The notes: a model not told the origin generated them from the sequence alone. DNA of 64,000 nt from Oceanospirillum sp048264105 (GCA_048264105.1 JBLXDJ010000001.1:930001-994000), one strand, 5' to 3'. Shown: positions 1 through 9,058, counted from the first letter of the stretch. Translations and numbers: made by a program.

Positions 1-22
1 CCCGGATCTATAAAGATCCGGG
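1..22. terminator. Hairpin downstream of the aldehyde dehydrogenase gene
   Basis: A perfect 9-bp stem (CCCGGATCT / AGATCCGGG) with an ATAA loop lies just past the 3' end of the leftward aldehyde dehydrogenase gene. The window begins at the stem, so the T-tract expected on the minus strand cannot be seen. The position fits a terminator. Confidence 0.5.
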
Positions 23-29
23 CCAGCAG

Positions 30-1514
30 CTAGAGCTTAAGCTTGGCGATCAGCCCCAGCATACGATCCGCAGTTTTACCGTATGGCGGCATCAGGAATT
101 TCATGCCGGAAAAGGGTGCCTGATAGAAGACAGGGCGCAGTTTGGAGAAGGTCAGAAAGCCCTCGTAGCCGTGATAATGCCCCATACCGCTGCCACCAAT
201 ACCACCGAAAGGCAGATCATGCTGACCCACATGGAAGAGCGCATCGTTTACCGATACCCCACCGGAAAGAATATTGCTGATATAGCGGTTTACCAGCGGC
301 TTGTTGTAGCTGAAGGGATAGAGCGCCAGCGGACGATCCCGATCATTGACGTAATCGATCACTTGCTGCGGATCGGTATAGGTTTTCACCATCAGAATCG
401 GGCCGAAGGTTTCCCGCTGGTCGATGATCATCTCATCCGTTGAATTCAGTACCAGCGTCAGTGGCAACTTGCGAGTGGCGGCATCGGGCTCCTGACCCGT
501 CAGGTTGATTACCTCTGCGCCCTTCTCACGGGCATCATCCAGTGTTTCCAGCAATCGCTGAAAAGCACGATCATCAATCACCGAGGTGTAATCCCTGCTG
601 TGAATATTGGCGCAATGATGGTTAACCCAGCGCTGTACCTCGGCAATAAAGGCATTTAACTGCTGTTCATGAACAAAAACATAATCCACCGTGGTGCAGA
701 TCTGACCGGCGTTAAACTGCTTCACAAACATCAGGCGCTCAACGGCCTTCGCCAGCGGATATTCAGGGTCGATCACCGCCGGAGATTTACCACCCAGCTC
801 CAGGGTTACCGGCGTCAGATGTTCTGCCGCAGCCGCCATCACTTTACGGCCGGTCTGGCCGGAACCGGTAAACATCAGATGATCAAAGGGCAATTTTGAG
901 AAGGCGATACCCACACTGCCGGTCTCAGTGAAGAACTGCAGCTTGTCCGCAGAGAAATACTTCGGTGCCAGCTGGATCAGCAGCTCACTCAGATGGATAG
1001 AGTTCTCCGACATTTTCACCATGGCACGGTTGCCTGCCGCAAACGCCGCTGACAAGCCGGAAAAACTCAGATTCAGGGGGAAGTTCCAGGGAATGATCAG
1101 GCCAACCACACCCACCGCCTGAGGAATCACACGATTCTTCGCCCCCGGATAGAGCATAAAATCGATCTTACGACGCTGAACCTTCATCCACTTTTTCAGG
1201 CTTTTCAGGGTGTGATCGATATCGTCTGCCACCGTGATGATCTCGGCGATCATGGTTTCATGATAGGAACGGTTGCCGTAATCCTTGTTGATCGCCTCAA
1301 CGATCTGCTCGCGATTCTCCAGCAGCAGGCGCTTAAGATTAGTCAGATGCTCTCGGCGCTGCTGATAGCTCTCCTGACCGTGCATCCGAAATGCCGCCCG
1401 CTGCAGTGTCAGCGCCTCGGCCAGCTCCGGGTGATCCGATGCCTGGAAAGCAGAAATTTGAGGTTCTGACATTTGAGGTTCCAAGAGCGCTTTATCCTGT
1501 ACCGACGTGTTCAT
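30..1514 (-). CDS. Aldehyde dehydrogenase, coniferyl-aldehyde dehydrogenase type
   Basis: A 494-residue NAD(P)-dependent aldehyde dehydrogenase that oxidises an aldehyde to the acid in the cytoplasm. The fold landmarks are all visible: PWNFPL near 142-147, FTGSGQTG near 215-222, the general-base motif ELGGKSP with Glu239, and the nucleophile in FNAGQICT (Cys273). The C-terminal PFGGIGGSGMGHYHGYEGF block is typical of the coniferyl-aldehyde/fatty-aldehyde branch, in which proteins are about 470-490 residues. The ATG at 1514 follows a clear GAGGAAG ribosome site; a second Met at residue 15 is possible. The AraC-type regulator at 1709 is divergent and is the likely local controller. The natural substrate (aromatic or medium-chain aldehyde) cannot be told from sequence. 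Confidence 0.93.
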   Translation of the reverse strand: MNTSVQDKALLEPQMSEPQISAFQASDHPELAEALTLQRAAFRMHGQESYQQRREHLTNLKRLLLENREQIVEAINKDYGNRSYHETMIAEIITVADDIDHTLKSLKKWMKVQRRKIDFMLYPGAKNRVIPQAVGVVGLIIPWNFPLNLSFSGLSAAFAAGNRAMVKMSENSIHLSELLIQLAPKYFSADKLQFFTETGSVGIAFSKLPFDHLMFTGSGQTGRKVMAAAAEHLTPVTLELGGKSPAVIDPEYPLAKAVERLMFVKQFNAGQICTTVDYVFVHEQQLNAFIAEVQRWVNHHCANIHSRDYTSVIDDRAFQRLLETLDDAREKGAEVINLTGQEPDAATRKLPLTLVLNSTDEMIIDQRETFGPILMVKTYTDPQQVIDYVNDRDRPLALYPFSYNKPLVNRYISNILSGGVSVNDALFHVGQHDLPFGGIGGSGMGHYHGYEGFLTFSKLRPVFYQAPFSGMKFLMPPYGKTADRMLGLIAKLKL

Positions 1515-1596
1515 AGTTCTTCCTCACAGACCGGGGCAAAGGTTTATCGAATATGGCTACTATCTCTGATCTCAAACTTTAAGGCTTGATATTTTA

Positions 1597-1624
1597 GGAC
1601 AAGCATTTGATTATCTGGGACAGG
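1597..1624. promoter_or_regulatory. Candidate AraC-type operator (direct repeat)
   Basis: GGACAAG at 1597-1603 and GGACAGG at 1618-1624 are direct repeats 21 bp apart, two helical turns, in the divergent intergenic region between the aldehyde dehydrogenase and its regulator. Spacing of this kind is usual for AraC-family half-sites. The assignment is inference from position and spacing. Confidence 0.35.
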
Positions 1625-1708
1625 TGATCAGACATTGATATCCAAAACCTGAATAACAAAAACTCTGAATAACAAAACCCTGTCTCCTGAAAAATAGAGA
1701 ATACGCCA

Positions 1709-2746
1709 ATGCGGGAACGCTTTATACGCGCGGCCAGTCTGGAAGGTTTTACCGATCTGGTGCGCAGCTACAACCTGAATCCCAACGCCCTGCTGGAGCA
1801 GGTAGGGCTACTGCCCTCTCAACTGCGGGAACCGGACAGCTTTATTCGCTATGAGGATTATCTGACCATTGTTGAGCTGGCCGCCAAAGCCTCCGGTGAT
1901 CCGGTGTTTGGACTCAAGTTGAGTCAGAAACAGAGTCTTGCCACGCTTGGGCTGATGGGGGCTTATATGTCCCGTCAGGATAGTGTGCTGGACGCCCTCA
2001 GAATCGCCGAGAAGTATCTCTATCTGCATGTGGAAGGACTCGCCCTGCAGCTGAGCCAGATCGACCAGCCCCCATCAAAGGAGGATGAGTGCGAGCTGCG
2101 CTTTATCAATCTGAGCCAGAGCGGTGCCGATTATCCGCAAAAGGCACAGGTGACGGTGGGCGCAATCCATAAGGTGTTTCAGGAGCTGGCAGGCCCGCAA
2201 TGCAAAATCCACCGTATCAGCCTGCGACAACCCGCCCCTCAAAGAGGCCTTGCTCTCTTTGAGCAGGTCTTTCACTGTGATCTGGTGTTTGGCGCGGAGT
2301 ACGATGCCCTCTACTTCCCTGCATGGGTACTGGCCCTTAAACCCGCGATTAATGACAAACTGATCGATCAGCTGCTGGACAAGGCCCTGTCGGCCTCGAC
2401 CAGCCATCAGAATGACGATCCCGGGCGACAAACGCTGGATCAGGCGGAAAGCGCGATTCGCATGCTGCTCTCGACAGGCGAATGCAATAAAGAGAATGTC
2501 GCTACCTGCGTCGGGCTGCATCCCAAAAAGCTGCAGCGGCTGTTAAAAGATCAGAACACCAGCTTTCGGGATCTGCTGGAAGAGGTCAGAAAAAAAGAAG
2601 CGGTGCGCCAGCTACAGCAACGTCAGGTTTCCCTGACCACATTGGCGCTTCAGCTGGGGTATTCAGAGCTTGCCGTATTCAGCCGCCGCTTTAAAGAGTG
2701 GTTTGGTTTAAGCCCTTCGGACTGGCAGAAGCAATCCTCAGTTTGA
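1709..2746 (+). CDS. AraC-family transcriptional regulator
   Basis: A 345-residue regulator. The first ~200 residues match the Arabinose_bd-type ligand domain seen in OruR/ArgR-like AraC proteins (start RAASLEGFTDLVRSYNLNPNALL, core LTIVELAAKASGDPVFGLKLSQKQ in parts). The C-terminal ~100 residues are a double helix-turn-helix ending in LQLGYSELAVFSRRFKEWFG and SPSDWQ, the AraC signature. It is divergent from the aldehyde dehydrogenase, which suggests that it controls that gene and probably itself. The effector is unknown. The start has only a weak ribosome site (GAGA), but no later Met fits the domain as well. Confidence 0.92.
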   Translation: MRERFIRAASLEGFTDLVRSYNLNPNALLEQVGLLPSQLREPDSFIRYEDYLTIVELAAKASGDPVFGLKLSQKQSLATLGLMGAYMSRQDSVLDALRIAEKYLYLHVEGLALQLSQIDQPPSKEDECELRFINLSQSGADYPQKAQVTVGAIHKVFQELAGPQCKIHRISLRQPAPQRGLALFEQVFHCDLVFGAEYDALYFPAWVLALKPAINDKLIDQLLDKALSASTSHQNDDPGRQTLDQAESAIRMLLSTGECNKENVATCVGLHPKKLQRLLKDQNTSFRDLLEEVRKKEAVRQLQQRQVSLTTLALQLGYSELAVFSRRFKEWFGLSPSDWQKQSSV

Positions 2747-2808
2747 TCTTGCCTAGGTTTGATCTTGTTTCTGTTCACCTTGCCCTCAAGCCAGCAGCCA
2801 TAAAAAAG

Positions 2809-2845
2809 GCTCTGATCACCTTTCAGCGATCAGAGCCTCTTTTTA
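2809..2845. terminator. Bidirectional rho-independent terminator
   Basis: The stem GGCTCTGATC / GATCAGAGCC (2809-2818 with 2828-2837) is flanked by A6 on the left and a T-rich tract on the right. It can end both the rightward AraC gene and the leftward antiporter gene. Confidence 0.9.
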
Positions 2846-2892
2846 GCTCTCAGATGAGAGCCGTCGAATTTAAGCTTTTTTTGAAATCAGGC

Positions 2893-4218
2893 TTAAGCGT
2901 TTTTCGCCTTTGGAAAGCCCAGCACAATCGACACAATCGCCATCGCACCCAGCAACCAGCAGTACTGAACCGCTGTCACCAGCTCCAGCGGTGAGATACC
3001 TGCGATAGAAGCCGCCAGCAGCATCTGCGCGCCGTAAGGGATAATGCCCTGTACCACACAGGAGAAGATATCCATCAGACTCGCGCTGCGACGTGGGTCT
3101 ACGCCATAGCGGGTGGCGATATCTTTCGCCAGACTACCGGCAATAATGATGGCAACGGTGTTGTTCGCAGTACACAGGTTAGTCAGCACCACGGAAGCAC
3201 CAATACTCACTTCACCAGCACGGGGGTTGTGGCCGTCACCTTTGTTGCTGATACGGTCGATCTGCTTACCGATCCATTCCAGACCACCCTGAGACTTCAT
3301 CAGCGCGCCCAGACCACCGATGAACAGGGACAAGATCATAATCTCCTGCATACCGGTGTAACCGGCATAGATCTCTTTGGACAGCGTCGCCAGGGTGAAC
3401 TCATCCATCTGAACCAGACCGATACCACCGGCCAGAATGATACCGGTGAACAGCACCAGCATCACATTCAGACCGCTAACCGCCAGAATCAGAACGGCCA
3501 GATATGGCAGCACCTGAATAAAGCTGTAATCCCCCGGCGCTTCAACCTGAGCACCACTACCCTGCACGAACAACCAGATCAGTGTCAGAGCCGCTGCAGG
3601 CAGCGCGATTTTCAGGTTAAGACGGAATTTGTCTTTCATCTCACAACCCTGAGTACGGGTCGCTGCAATGGTGGTATCCGAGATGATGGACAGGTTATCA
3701 CCGAACATCGCACCGCCGATCACCGTACCTATGGTCAGCAGCAGTGGCAGATCGGTCGCTTCCGTCAGGCCCATCGCAATCGGCGCAATCGCGGCAATCG
3801 TACCCATGGAGGTGCCCATGGACGTTGCCACAAACGCAGAGATCACAAACAGACCCGGCAGAACCAGAGATGGCGGAATCACACTCAGGCCGAAGTTAAC
3901 CGTGGCATCCACACCGCCCACTGCTTTGGCAACCGATGCAAAGGCACCCGCCAGCAGGTAGATCAGCACCATGGTGATAATGGTGTTATCACCCACACCC
4001 TTAATAAAGGTTTCGATGCGGTCATTGAGCGCACCTTTAGCTAGCAACAGACCCAGCACGATAGCCGGCAGAATCGCTACCGGAGCCGAGATCTGATAGA
4101 AGGCGAAATCCGTTCCGATGGACTGGTAATACAGGCCGCTACCGATAAACAGCGACAAAAACAGCAGCATAGGCACTAACGCCAGTGCGGAAGGCTGCAC
4201 AACAGAATTATTTTTCAT
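2893..4218 (-). CDS. NhaC-family Na+/H+ antiporter
   Basis: A polytopic membrane protein of about 441 residues (longer reading frame to 4263) with about ten to twelve hydrophobic helices. Family marks include the early PMLLFLSLFIGSGLYY helix, the central GTSMGTIAAIAPIAMGLTEA and GTVIGGAMFGDNLSIISDTTIAA region, and the late LCTANNTVAIIIAG region with conserved Asn residues in helices. NhaC-type proteins exchange Na+ (or an organic acid) for H+ across the inner membrane. I prefer the ATG at 4218, which directly precedes the first helix and has GTGAG upstream; an ATG at 4260 would add a hydrophilic leader. It stands alone between two terminators. Substrate is uncertain, as related members exchange malate/lactate or arginine/ornithine. 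Confidence 0.85.
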   Translation of the reverse strand: MKNNSVVQPSALALVPMLLFLSLFIGSGLYYQSIGTDFAFYQISAPVAILPAIVLGLLLAKGALNDRIETFIKGVGDNTIITMVLIYLLAGAFASVAKAVGGVDATVNFGLSVIPPSLVLPGLFVISAFVATSMGTSMGTIAAIAPIAMGLTEATDLPLLLTIGTVIGGAMFGDNLSIISDTTIAATRTQGCEMKDKFRLNLKIALPAAALTLIWLFVQGSGAQVEAPGDYSFIQVLPYLAVLILAVSGLNVMLVLFTGIILAGGIGLVQMDEFTLATLSKEIYAGYTGMQEIMILSLFIGGLGALMKSQGGLEWIGKQIDRISNKGDGHNPRAGEVSIGASVVLTNLCTANNTVAIIIAGSLAKDIATRYGVDPRRSASLMDIFSCVVQGIIPYGAQMLLAASIAGISPLELVTAVQYCWLLGAMAIVSIVLGFPKAKNA

Positions 4219-4463
4219 TTCAAACTCACAACTCAGTGAATTAACAGGGTGACTTACCATCAAGGCAGCGCATTATACGGATCATGTTTTAAATGACTAA
4301 TAATCTTTGCTTATTGCCAAATAACTATTTGATTCATGACTTTTATTCAATTTAGCTATAAAAAAATTTCGTATTGCCTCACCTGAAAGATAGACCTAAT
4401 CTGAGAATGGTTATTGATTGTTACTGTTCAGGATGAACATTCCGACAAAGAAAGGAATCCGAT

Positions 4464-5357
4464 ATGACAAAATCGAACCAGTCATTGCTCGATCCTAAGA
4501 ATGACTATATCTTCAAACGCATTTTTACCGAGCATCCTGATGCTCTGGTGCATCTGATCAACGATCTCAGACCCGATCTTCCCACAATCGCCGAAGTCGA
4601 AATTCTCAACCCCACCATCACCCCGGAAGAGATGACAGGCAAAAGCATCGTTCTTGATGTTCTGGCACAGGATAGCGATGGAAACCGTTATAATATTGAG
4701 ATGCAGGTTCGTCGCTATAATGAATGGGGTAAGAGAAGCGCTTACTATCTGGCTAAAATGCTGACGGATCAGCTATCCGCTGGAGACGATTACACAGAGC
4801 TCAATGCGGTGATTGGTATCCACTTACTGGATTTTGACCTTTACACTGCGGATACTGCCCAACAAAATCAGGCCGTCTGGCGCTTTGAGTTGAGAGATGA
4901 ACAACAACCCGATGTTAAACTCGGCAATGATTTACAACTGAATCTGATAGAGATGAAAAAAGCTGACCGCTTAGGCTTAGGTGACCAGAACCTTAAAGAC
5001 TGGATCACCCTGTTTGAGCACTGGCAGGAGGAATCCCGTATGGCATCGATTACCAATGAAGCAGTCAAACAGGTTAGCGGACATATCCGCCGCCTGAGCG
5101 ACGACGACGAAGCACGTCGTCTTGCTTTTGTGCGTGAACGAGCTCTAAAAGATGAAGCCAGCCAAATGCGTTACGCCAGAGAAGAGGGATTAAAAGCCGG
5201 GGAAGCTCAAACTCTGCACAAACTGATCGAGCTTAAGTTTGGTAGCTGCCCTGAATGGGTAGAGTCAAAATTGGATAACGCAGATACAAAACAACTGGAT
5301 CTCTGGGTAAGCAAGATTCTAACGGCCAGTAACTTAGAAGAACTCTTTTCAGCTTAA
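4464..5357 (+). CDS. Rpn/YhgA-family PD-(D/E)XK nuclease (putative transposase-like)
   Basis: A 297-residue protein of the PD-(D/E)XK transposase family (PF12784). The opening LLDPKNDYIFKRIFTEHPD and the region LDVLAQDSDGNRYNIEMQVR carry the family's nuclease core (Asp in VLDV, then E-x-Q in IEMQ). E. coli Rpn proteins promote RecA-independent recombination and are DNA endonucleases; that role is inferred here by family. The C-terminal third is charged and probably helical. The ATG follows a good AAAGGAAT site. No inverted repeats or target duplication are visible around it, so it is a single gene and not an insertion sequence. A strong hairpin ends the transcript. Confidence 0.88.
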   Translation: MTKSNQSLLDPKNDYIFKRIFTEHPDALVHLINDLRPDLPTIAEVEILNPTITPEEMTGKSIVLDVLAQDSDGNRYNIEMQVRRYNEWGKRSAYYLAKMLTDQLSAGDDYTELNAVIGIHLLDFDLYTADTAQQNQAVWRFELRDEQQPDVKLGNDLQLNLIEMKKADRLGLGDQNLKDWITLFEHWQEESRMASITNEAVKQVSGHIRRLSDDDEARRLAFVRERALKDEASQMRYAREEGLKAGEAQTLHKLIELKFGSCPEWVESKLDNADTKQLDLWVSKILTASNLEELFSA

Positions 5358-5380
5358 CCATTTCAGACAATATTCCCCTG

Positions 5381-5418
5381 ATACGCCCATCATCCTCCGA
5401 TGATGGGCGTATTTCGTT
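5381..5418 (+). terminator. Rho-independent terminator after the Rpn-type gene
   Basis: A 13-bp perfect stem (ATACGCCCATCAT / ATGATGGGCGTAT, 5381-5393 with 5400-5412) has a 6-nt loop and is followed by TTCGTTT. The short T-tract is weak but the stem is very stable. Confidence 0.75.
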
Positions 5419-5488
5419 TAAGCTACCCGCTAATCATCAATCAGCATTTTTGCCGAAACCGTCAGACCACCGACAGCAAGGACATTCC

Positions 5489-6790
5489 ATGCCTAATCTT
5501 TTTACCATCCGGGATATTAATCTTAGCGTTCCACTGGATTACAGCCAGCCGGAAGGCCAGCAGATCAACCTTTTTGCCCGTGAAATCACCCGTCACCCCA
5601 ACGCACCGGTATGTGTGTTTTTGCAGGGCGGCCCCGGTTTTGAAGCGCCGAAAGATCCCCACAGCATCCCCTGGCTGGACTTTATGCTGGATCATTTCCG
5701 TGTTGTGCTGATGGATCAGCGCGGTACAGGTCGCAGTCACGGTATCGGCCCGGAACTGTGCGAATCTCTGCCCGATCCCGAAGATCAGCTGACCTATATC
5801 AGTCAGTTTCGGGCAGACAATATCGTGCGGGATCTGGAGCAGCTGCGCGCCCGGGAGTTTTGTGGTGCCAGGTGGTATCTCTTGGGACAGAGCTTTGGTG
5901 GTTTTATCAGCTGTCATTACCTGAGCGTGCAACCGGAAGCTCTGGCGGGGGTCATGATCTGCGGCGGGCTGCCGCCGATGCTGCTGGCCGATGCCCCTTC
6001 GACCTACGATCTGCTGGTGAACACCGTCTACCAACGCAGTCAGACCTATTACCGCACCTATCCGGAAGATATCGCCAAGGTAAAACGTATTGTCGAGCTG
6101 CTTGAGGCCTCCCCTTACCCGCTGGGGCGTAATGGCGTGATGACCGCCCGCCGCTTCCTTGATCTGGGCATGTTGCTGGGCACGACTTCGGGCTTCTCCA
6201 CGGTACATGCATTGCTGGATAACCCCTTTGTGGCGGGTTCCGGTGAGACTCAGCTGCGCTACGGCTTTATCGAGCCTATCCGTCAGCAGGCCAGTTACGA
6301 GACCAATCCCCTTTATGTGCTGCTGCACGAGGCGATCTATTGCGAGCAAACCGCCAGCAACTGGGCAGCAGCAAGCGCAATGCAGCGTCATGGTGGGTTT
6401 GATCCGGCTCGCCTCCTGAATGAATCAGAATCCCCAACCGGTGAAGCGCAACTTGGGGTGAGCTTTTATGGTGAAACCGTGCGCCCGGATATGCTGGAGG
6501 ATTACGGCCAGCTACAGGGCTTTAAAGCCGTGGCCGATTTATTGGCTGCGAAAGATGACTGGCCGAAACTGTACGACCTTAAGCAACTGGCTAAGAACAC
6601 CGTACCGGTGGAATGTATCGTCTACGAGCAGGATTATTACGTGGACAGGGATGAATCCCTGAAAACCGCCGCTGCGATTAACGGCGCGAATGTGTGGCTG
6701 CATCCGGAATGGCAACATGATGGCATACGAGCCCACGGCTCCAAGGTGGTAGAACCACTGGCACGGCGAGTTCTGTCCCGAAGTCAGTGA
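5489..6790 (+). CDS. Alpha/beta hydrolase, S33 (prolyl iminopeptidase-like)
   Basis: A 433-residue serine hydrolase. It has the S33 pattern: oxyanion loop QGGPG (47-50), DQRGTGRS (76-83), nucleophile elbow LGQSFGG with Ser135, and a C-terminal acid/His pair in EQDYYVD and the PEWQHDG region. S33 enzymes release N-terminal proline or other residues from peptides, and some act on esters or amides. There is no signal peptide, so it is probably cytoplasmic. The ATG at 5489 is preferred because AAGGA lies 7-8 nt upstream; an in-frame start at 5450 would add 13 residues without a ribosome site. It is an isolated gene, and the physiological substrate is unknown. Confidence 0.85.
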   Translation: MPNLFTIRDINLSVPLDYSQPEGQQINLFAREITRHPNAPVCVFLQGGPGFEAPKDPHSIPWLDFMLDHFRVVLMDQRGTGRSHGIGPELCESLPDPEDQLTYISQFRADNIVRDLEQLRAREFCGARWYLLGQSFGGFISCHYLSVQPEALAGVMICGGLPPMLLADAPSTYDLLVNTVYQRSQTYYRTYPEDIAKVKRIVELLEASPYPLGRNGVMTARRFLDLGMLLGTTSGFSTVHALLDNPFVAGSGETQLRYGFIEPIRQQASYETNPLYVLLHEAIYCEQTASNWAAASAMQRHGGFDPARLLNESESPTGEAQLGVSFYGETVRPDMLEDYGQLQGFKAVADLLAAKDDWPKLYDLKQLAKNTVPVECIVYEQDYYVDRDESLKTAAAINGANVWLHPEWQHDGIRAHGSKVVEPLARRVLSRSQ

Positions 6791-6822
6791 CCCAATCCCC
6801 CGAAGCCACACAGCAGCCGTGT

Positions 6823-6864
6823 CCCTGAATAGTCAGCCGAACTCAGCCGGATGGCTATTCAGGG
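6823..6864. terminator. Large inverted repeat between convergent genes
   Basis: CCCTGAATAG (6823-6832) pairs with CTATTCAGGG (6855-6864), with further pairing of the CAGCC/GGATGG interior. It sits between the convergent hydrolase and methyltransferase genes. There is no T-tract on either strand, so termination is plausible by position only. Confidence 0.45.
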
Positions 6865-6878
6865 GGATGATATGACGC

Positions 6879-7820
6879 TCAGCCTTTACGGCTGAACACC
6901 AGCGCTTTTAAACCGCCTTCAGGGTCAATATCCGGGAACTCCGGCGGATTATCCAAGCGGTAATCAAAGGTCACCTCAGGGGACTCTTCCGCCATGCCAT
7001 CAATCAGAAATTGTGAGGTAACCGCCGGATCATTTACACAGGCCAGCACCTGACCGGACTCGGTAAGCAGCTCCGGCAAACGGCGCAGAATCTTGCGGTA
7101 ATCTTTGGTCAGGGCAAAACTCCCCTTCTGAAAGCTCGGCGGATCAATAATCACCAGATCATAAGGGCCATACTTACGCACCTTACCCCAGGACTTAAAC
7201 AGGTCATGCCCCATAAAGGTGACGTTTTTCAGATCATGGCCGTTTAAACGGTGATTTTCCCGTCCCCGGTTTAACGCGGCTTTGGCCATATCAAGGTTCA
7301 CCACATGATCCGCACCGCCAGCTATCGCGGCCACAGAGAAACCACAGGTGTATGAAAATAGATTTAACACCCGTTTCTGACCCGCCTGCGCCCGCACCCA
7401 GTCACGCCCCAGACGCATATCAAAAAACAGACCGTTGTTCTGTTTACCGCCCAGATCCAGCCGGTATTTAAGGCCGCTTTCGGTGACATCCTGCTGTTCG
7501 TTGTGTGTGCCCCACAGCAGCTCCATAGGCACACCTTCCCTCGCCCTGTGCTGCAGCAGCAATGAGGTAGCGCCACTGTTCTGCCACAGGTCACTTTCTG
7601 TCCAGCGGGTCAGCAGCGCCTGAAGTTCTGTCAGAAACTCTTCGGAGGGCTCCTTAAACAGACACACCAACACCTGCCCCTGCAGCCAGTCAACGGTCAG
7701 CTGTTCCAGCCCCTCATAACAGCGACCACGCCCGTGAAATAAACGACGAACTTCGGTGGGTGGCGCTGACAAAGCAGCGTGCAGGATATTTTCTAGAGTA
7801 GCGAGCGCGTGAGTTTCCAT
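6879..7820 (-). CDS. Class I SAM-dependent methyltransferase, RlmI/RlmK-like
   Basis: A 313-residue methyltransferase of the PF10672 group. The SAM site is VLNLFSYTCGFSVAAIAGGA (motif I) followed by NLDMAKAALNRGRENHRLNG. The catalytic motif IV is DLVIIDPPSFQKGSF, matching the C-terminal half of the 23S rRNA methyltransferases RlmI and RlmL/RlmK. The N-terminal ~120 residues differ from the PUA domain of RlmI, so the target (probably rRNA) is inferred. The ATG at 7820 follows GAAGGT. It is monocistronic and convergent with the hydrolase gene. Confidence 0.85.
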   Translation of the reverse strand: METHALATLENILHAALSAPPTEVRRLFHGRGRCYEGLEQLTVDWLQGQVLVCLFKEPSEEFLTELQALLTRWTESDLWQNSGATSLLLQHRAREGVPMELLWGTHNEQQDVTESGLKYRLDLGGKQNNGLFFDMRLGRDWVRAQAGQKRVLNLFSYTCGFSVAAIAGGADHVVNLDMAKAALNRGRENHRLNGHDLKNVTFMGHDLFKSWGKVRKYGPYDLVIIDPPSFQKGSFALTKDYRKILRRLPELLTESGQVLACVNDPAVTSQFLIDGMAEESPEVTFDYRLDNPPEFPDIDPEGGLKALVFSRKG

Positions 7821-7884
7821 AGTACCTTCAGGACTGTTAAAGCAAGGCGAGGTATTTTACAGGCAATATCAGCGGGAGGCTAAA

Positions 7885-7977
7885 TTTCTCGTGGAGACAC
7901 CATAGAGGTAGGGATTGCCACCTATAACTGCAAGGTGGTGGAATGGCTGGTGAAACGTGTCTTGGAACAGGCTTGAA
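7885..7977 (+). pseudogene. Possible 3' remnant of a lost rightward gene
   Basis: A short open stretch follows a stop at 7882-7884 and ends at TGA 7975-7977. It reads like a normal protein tail (TIEVGIATYNCKVVEWLVKR in part, then VLEQA). It lacks a start codon or ribosome site, and a rightward-facing terminator lies 35 bp after its stop. I infer the 3' end of a gene whose body was lost, perhaps when the adjacent accessory genes arrived. I do not recognise the family. Confidence 0.3.
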
Positions 7978-8011
7978 CATTGGGGGCTTTTGCTAAGCAG
8001 AAATAAAAATA

Positions 8012-8034
8012 GCGCCAATAGGCGCCGTTTTTTC
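8012..8034 (+). terminator. Rightward hairpin terminator at the edge of the accessory genes
   Basis: A GCGCC / GGCGC stem with an AATA loop is followed by GTTTTTTC on the plus strand. No intact rightward gene precedes it; only the short remnant ending at 7977 does. The T-tract also overlaps the 3' end of the leftward DUF3644 gene. Confidence 0.65.
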
Positions 8035-9022
8035 ATATTCGCGTGTAATGCTGGTCAAACTCTCTCAGAATATTTGGGTTGTAAAAAATCTTCTTACCGC
8101 CACTCGGATTTTTTGGATTTAAAAGTCTCTCATAAGCAAACTTGTCATTTTCTTCTAGTTTCTTTCTGATTACATGGTATTGAGCATTCATTTTAAAGTC
8201 TGAATAGCGCTTAGAAAGACGAGTGCTTAGCACCTGATAATCCCAGGGGTATTTATCGGAAAAATCTTCTTCCGATAAAACCACAGCAGTTGCGCCAGGG
8301 TCATTTGTAACTTTGACAGGCAAACCGGAATCACTCTTAACCCTTTGAAATTTGACATCAATTCTGAGCGTTAGGTTGTAGTCACCAATTTCATCATAAT
8401 TATCATAAGTCTCTTCAGACCTCTTAATGAAATCTAAAACCTTTTTCTCATTATTATTTAAAACTACACCTTGAGCCTCGCTAAATCCTCTAAAAAATGA
8501 AAGTGGCATTAGGTAGAAATTATAGCCTGAGAGAACATCACCGAACCAAGCCGTTACCAGATGCAGGTAATTCTGAAGAGATGCACTTCCTAACTCCTGA
8601 ATCTTTAAAGCCAATCGCAAATCATCATTAACAAAGTGAATTGAATTATCTCTAATCTCTGTAATTGTGTTCAGATTATCGAATACTGCAGGGTTTATTT
8701 TCACCCCATATTCCTCTGTAACAATTCGATATGCTTCAAAAAGATTTATCGACAATGGGTTTCCAGATCTATTTTTCTTAGGGTGTTTTTTCTTTGATTT
8801 CTTGCCACTTTTTAAGTTTCTATATTCCATAACATAAAGAGACGCTAGTTTATTACTAGCCAAGTTCAAAACTTTCGCTTTAAAAAGCAACTCCCAAGAG
8901 TTGATACATAAAACGGAAAATGTCTCTTCGCGATATTTAAAATCAGGCTTATTGTATATTTCAATAGCAGACAACATTGCAGAAACAGACTTTTCTAACA
9001 TCAACCTTGATCTAGATTTCAT
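8033..9022 (-). CDS. DUF3644 domain protein
   Basis: A 329-residue protein. The N-terminal half has the DUF3644 pattern: MLEKSVSAMLSAIEIYNKP, then SWELLFKAKVL, then a basic KSGKKSKKKHPKKN loop, then EIRDNSIHFVND (an R-x4-6-H type site typical of HEPN-like helical bundles). DUF3644 proteins are of unknown function; they are common in variable genomic regions and some sit beside defence genes. The HEPN-like reading is my inference from the RDNSIH motif. Base composition is clearly more AT-rich than the flanking core genes, a sign of transfer. It lies 36 nt after the phospholipase-D-like gene on the same strand and may be co-transcribed with it. Confidence 0.75.
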   Translation of the reverse strand: MKSRSRLMLEKSVSAMLSAIEIYNKPDFKYREETFSVLCINSWELLFKAKVLNLASNKLASLYVMEYRNLKSGKKSKKKHPKKNRSGNPLSINLFEAYRIVTEEYGVKINPAVFDNLNTITEIRDNSIHFVNDDLRLALKIQELGSASLQNYLHLVTAWFGDVLSGYNFYLMPLSFFRGFSEAQGVVLNNNEKKVLDFIKRSEETYDNYDEIGDYNLTLRIDVKFQRVKSDSGLPVKVTNDPGATAVVLSEEDFSDKYPWDYQVLSTRLSKRYSDFKMNAQYHVIRKKLEENDKFAYERLLNPKNPSGGKKIFYNPNILREFDQHYTRI

Positions 9023-9058
9023 ATTCGTCTCATCAATTTATTATCGAAATAATAGTAG

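Noticed and set aside
3229..4044. 271-codon open frame opposite the NhaC-type gene
   Set aside because: Composition (His, Arg, Gln, Thr) is typical of an antisense shadow of a membrane protein gene.
4464..5357. Rpn-type gene as part of an insertion sequence
   Set aside because: No terminal inverted repeats or target duplication were seen; the family occurs as single genes.
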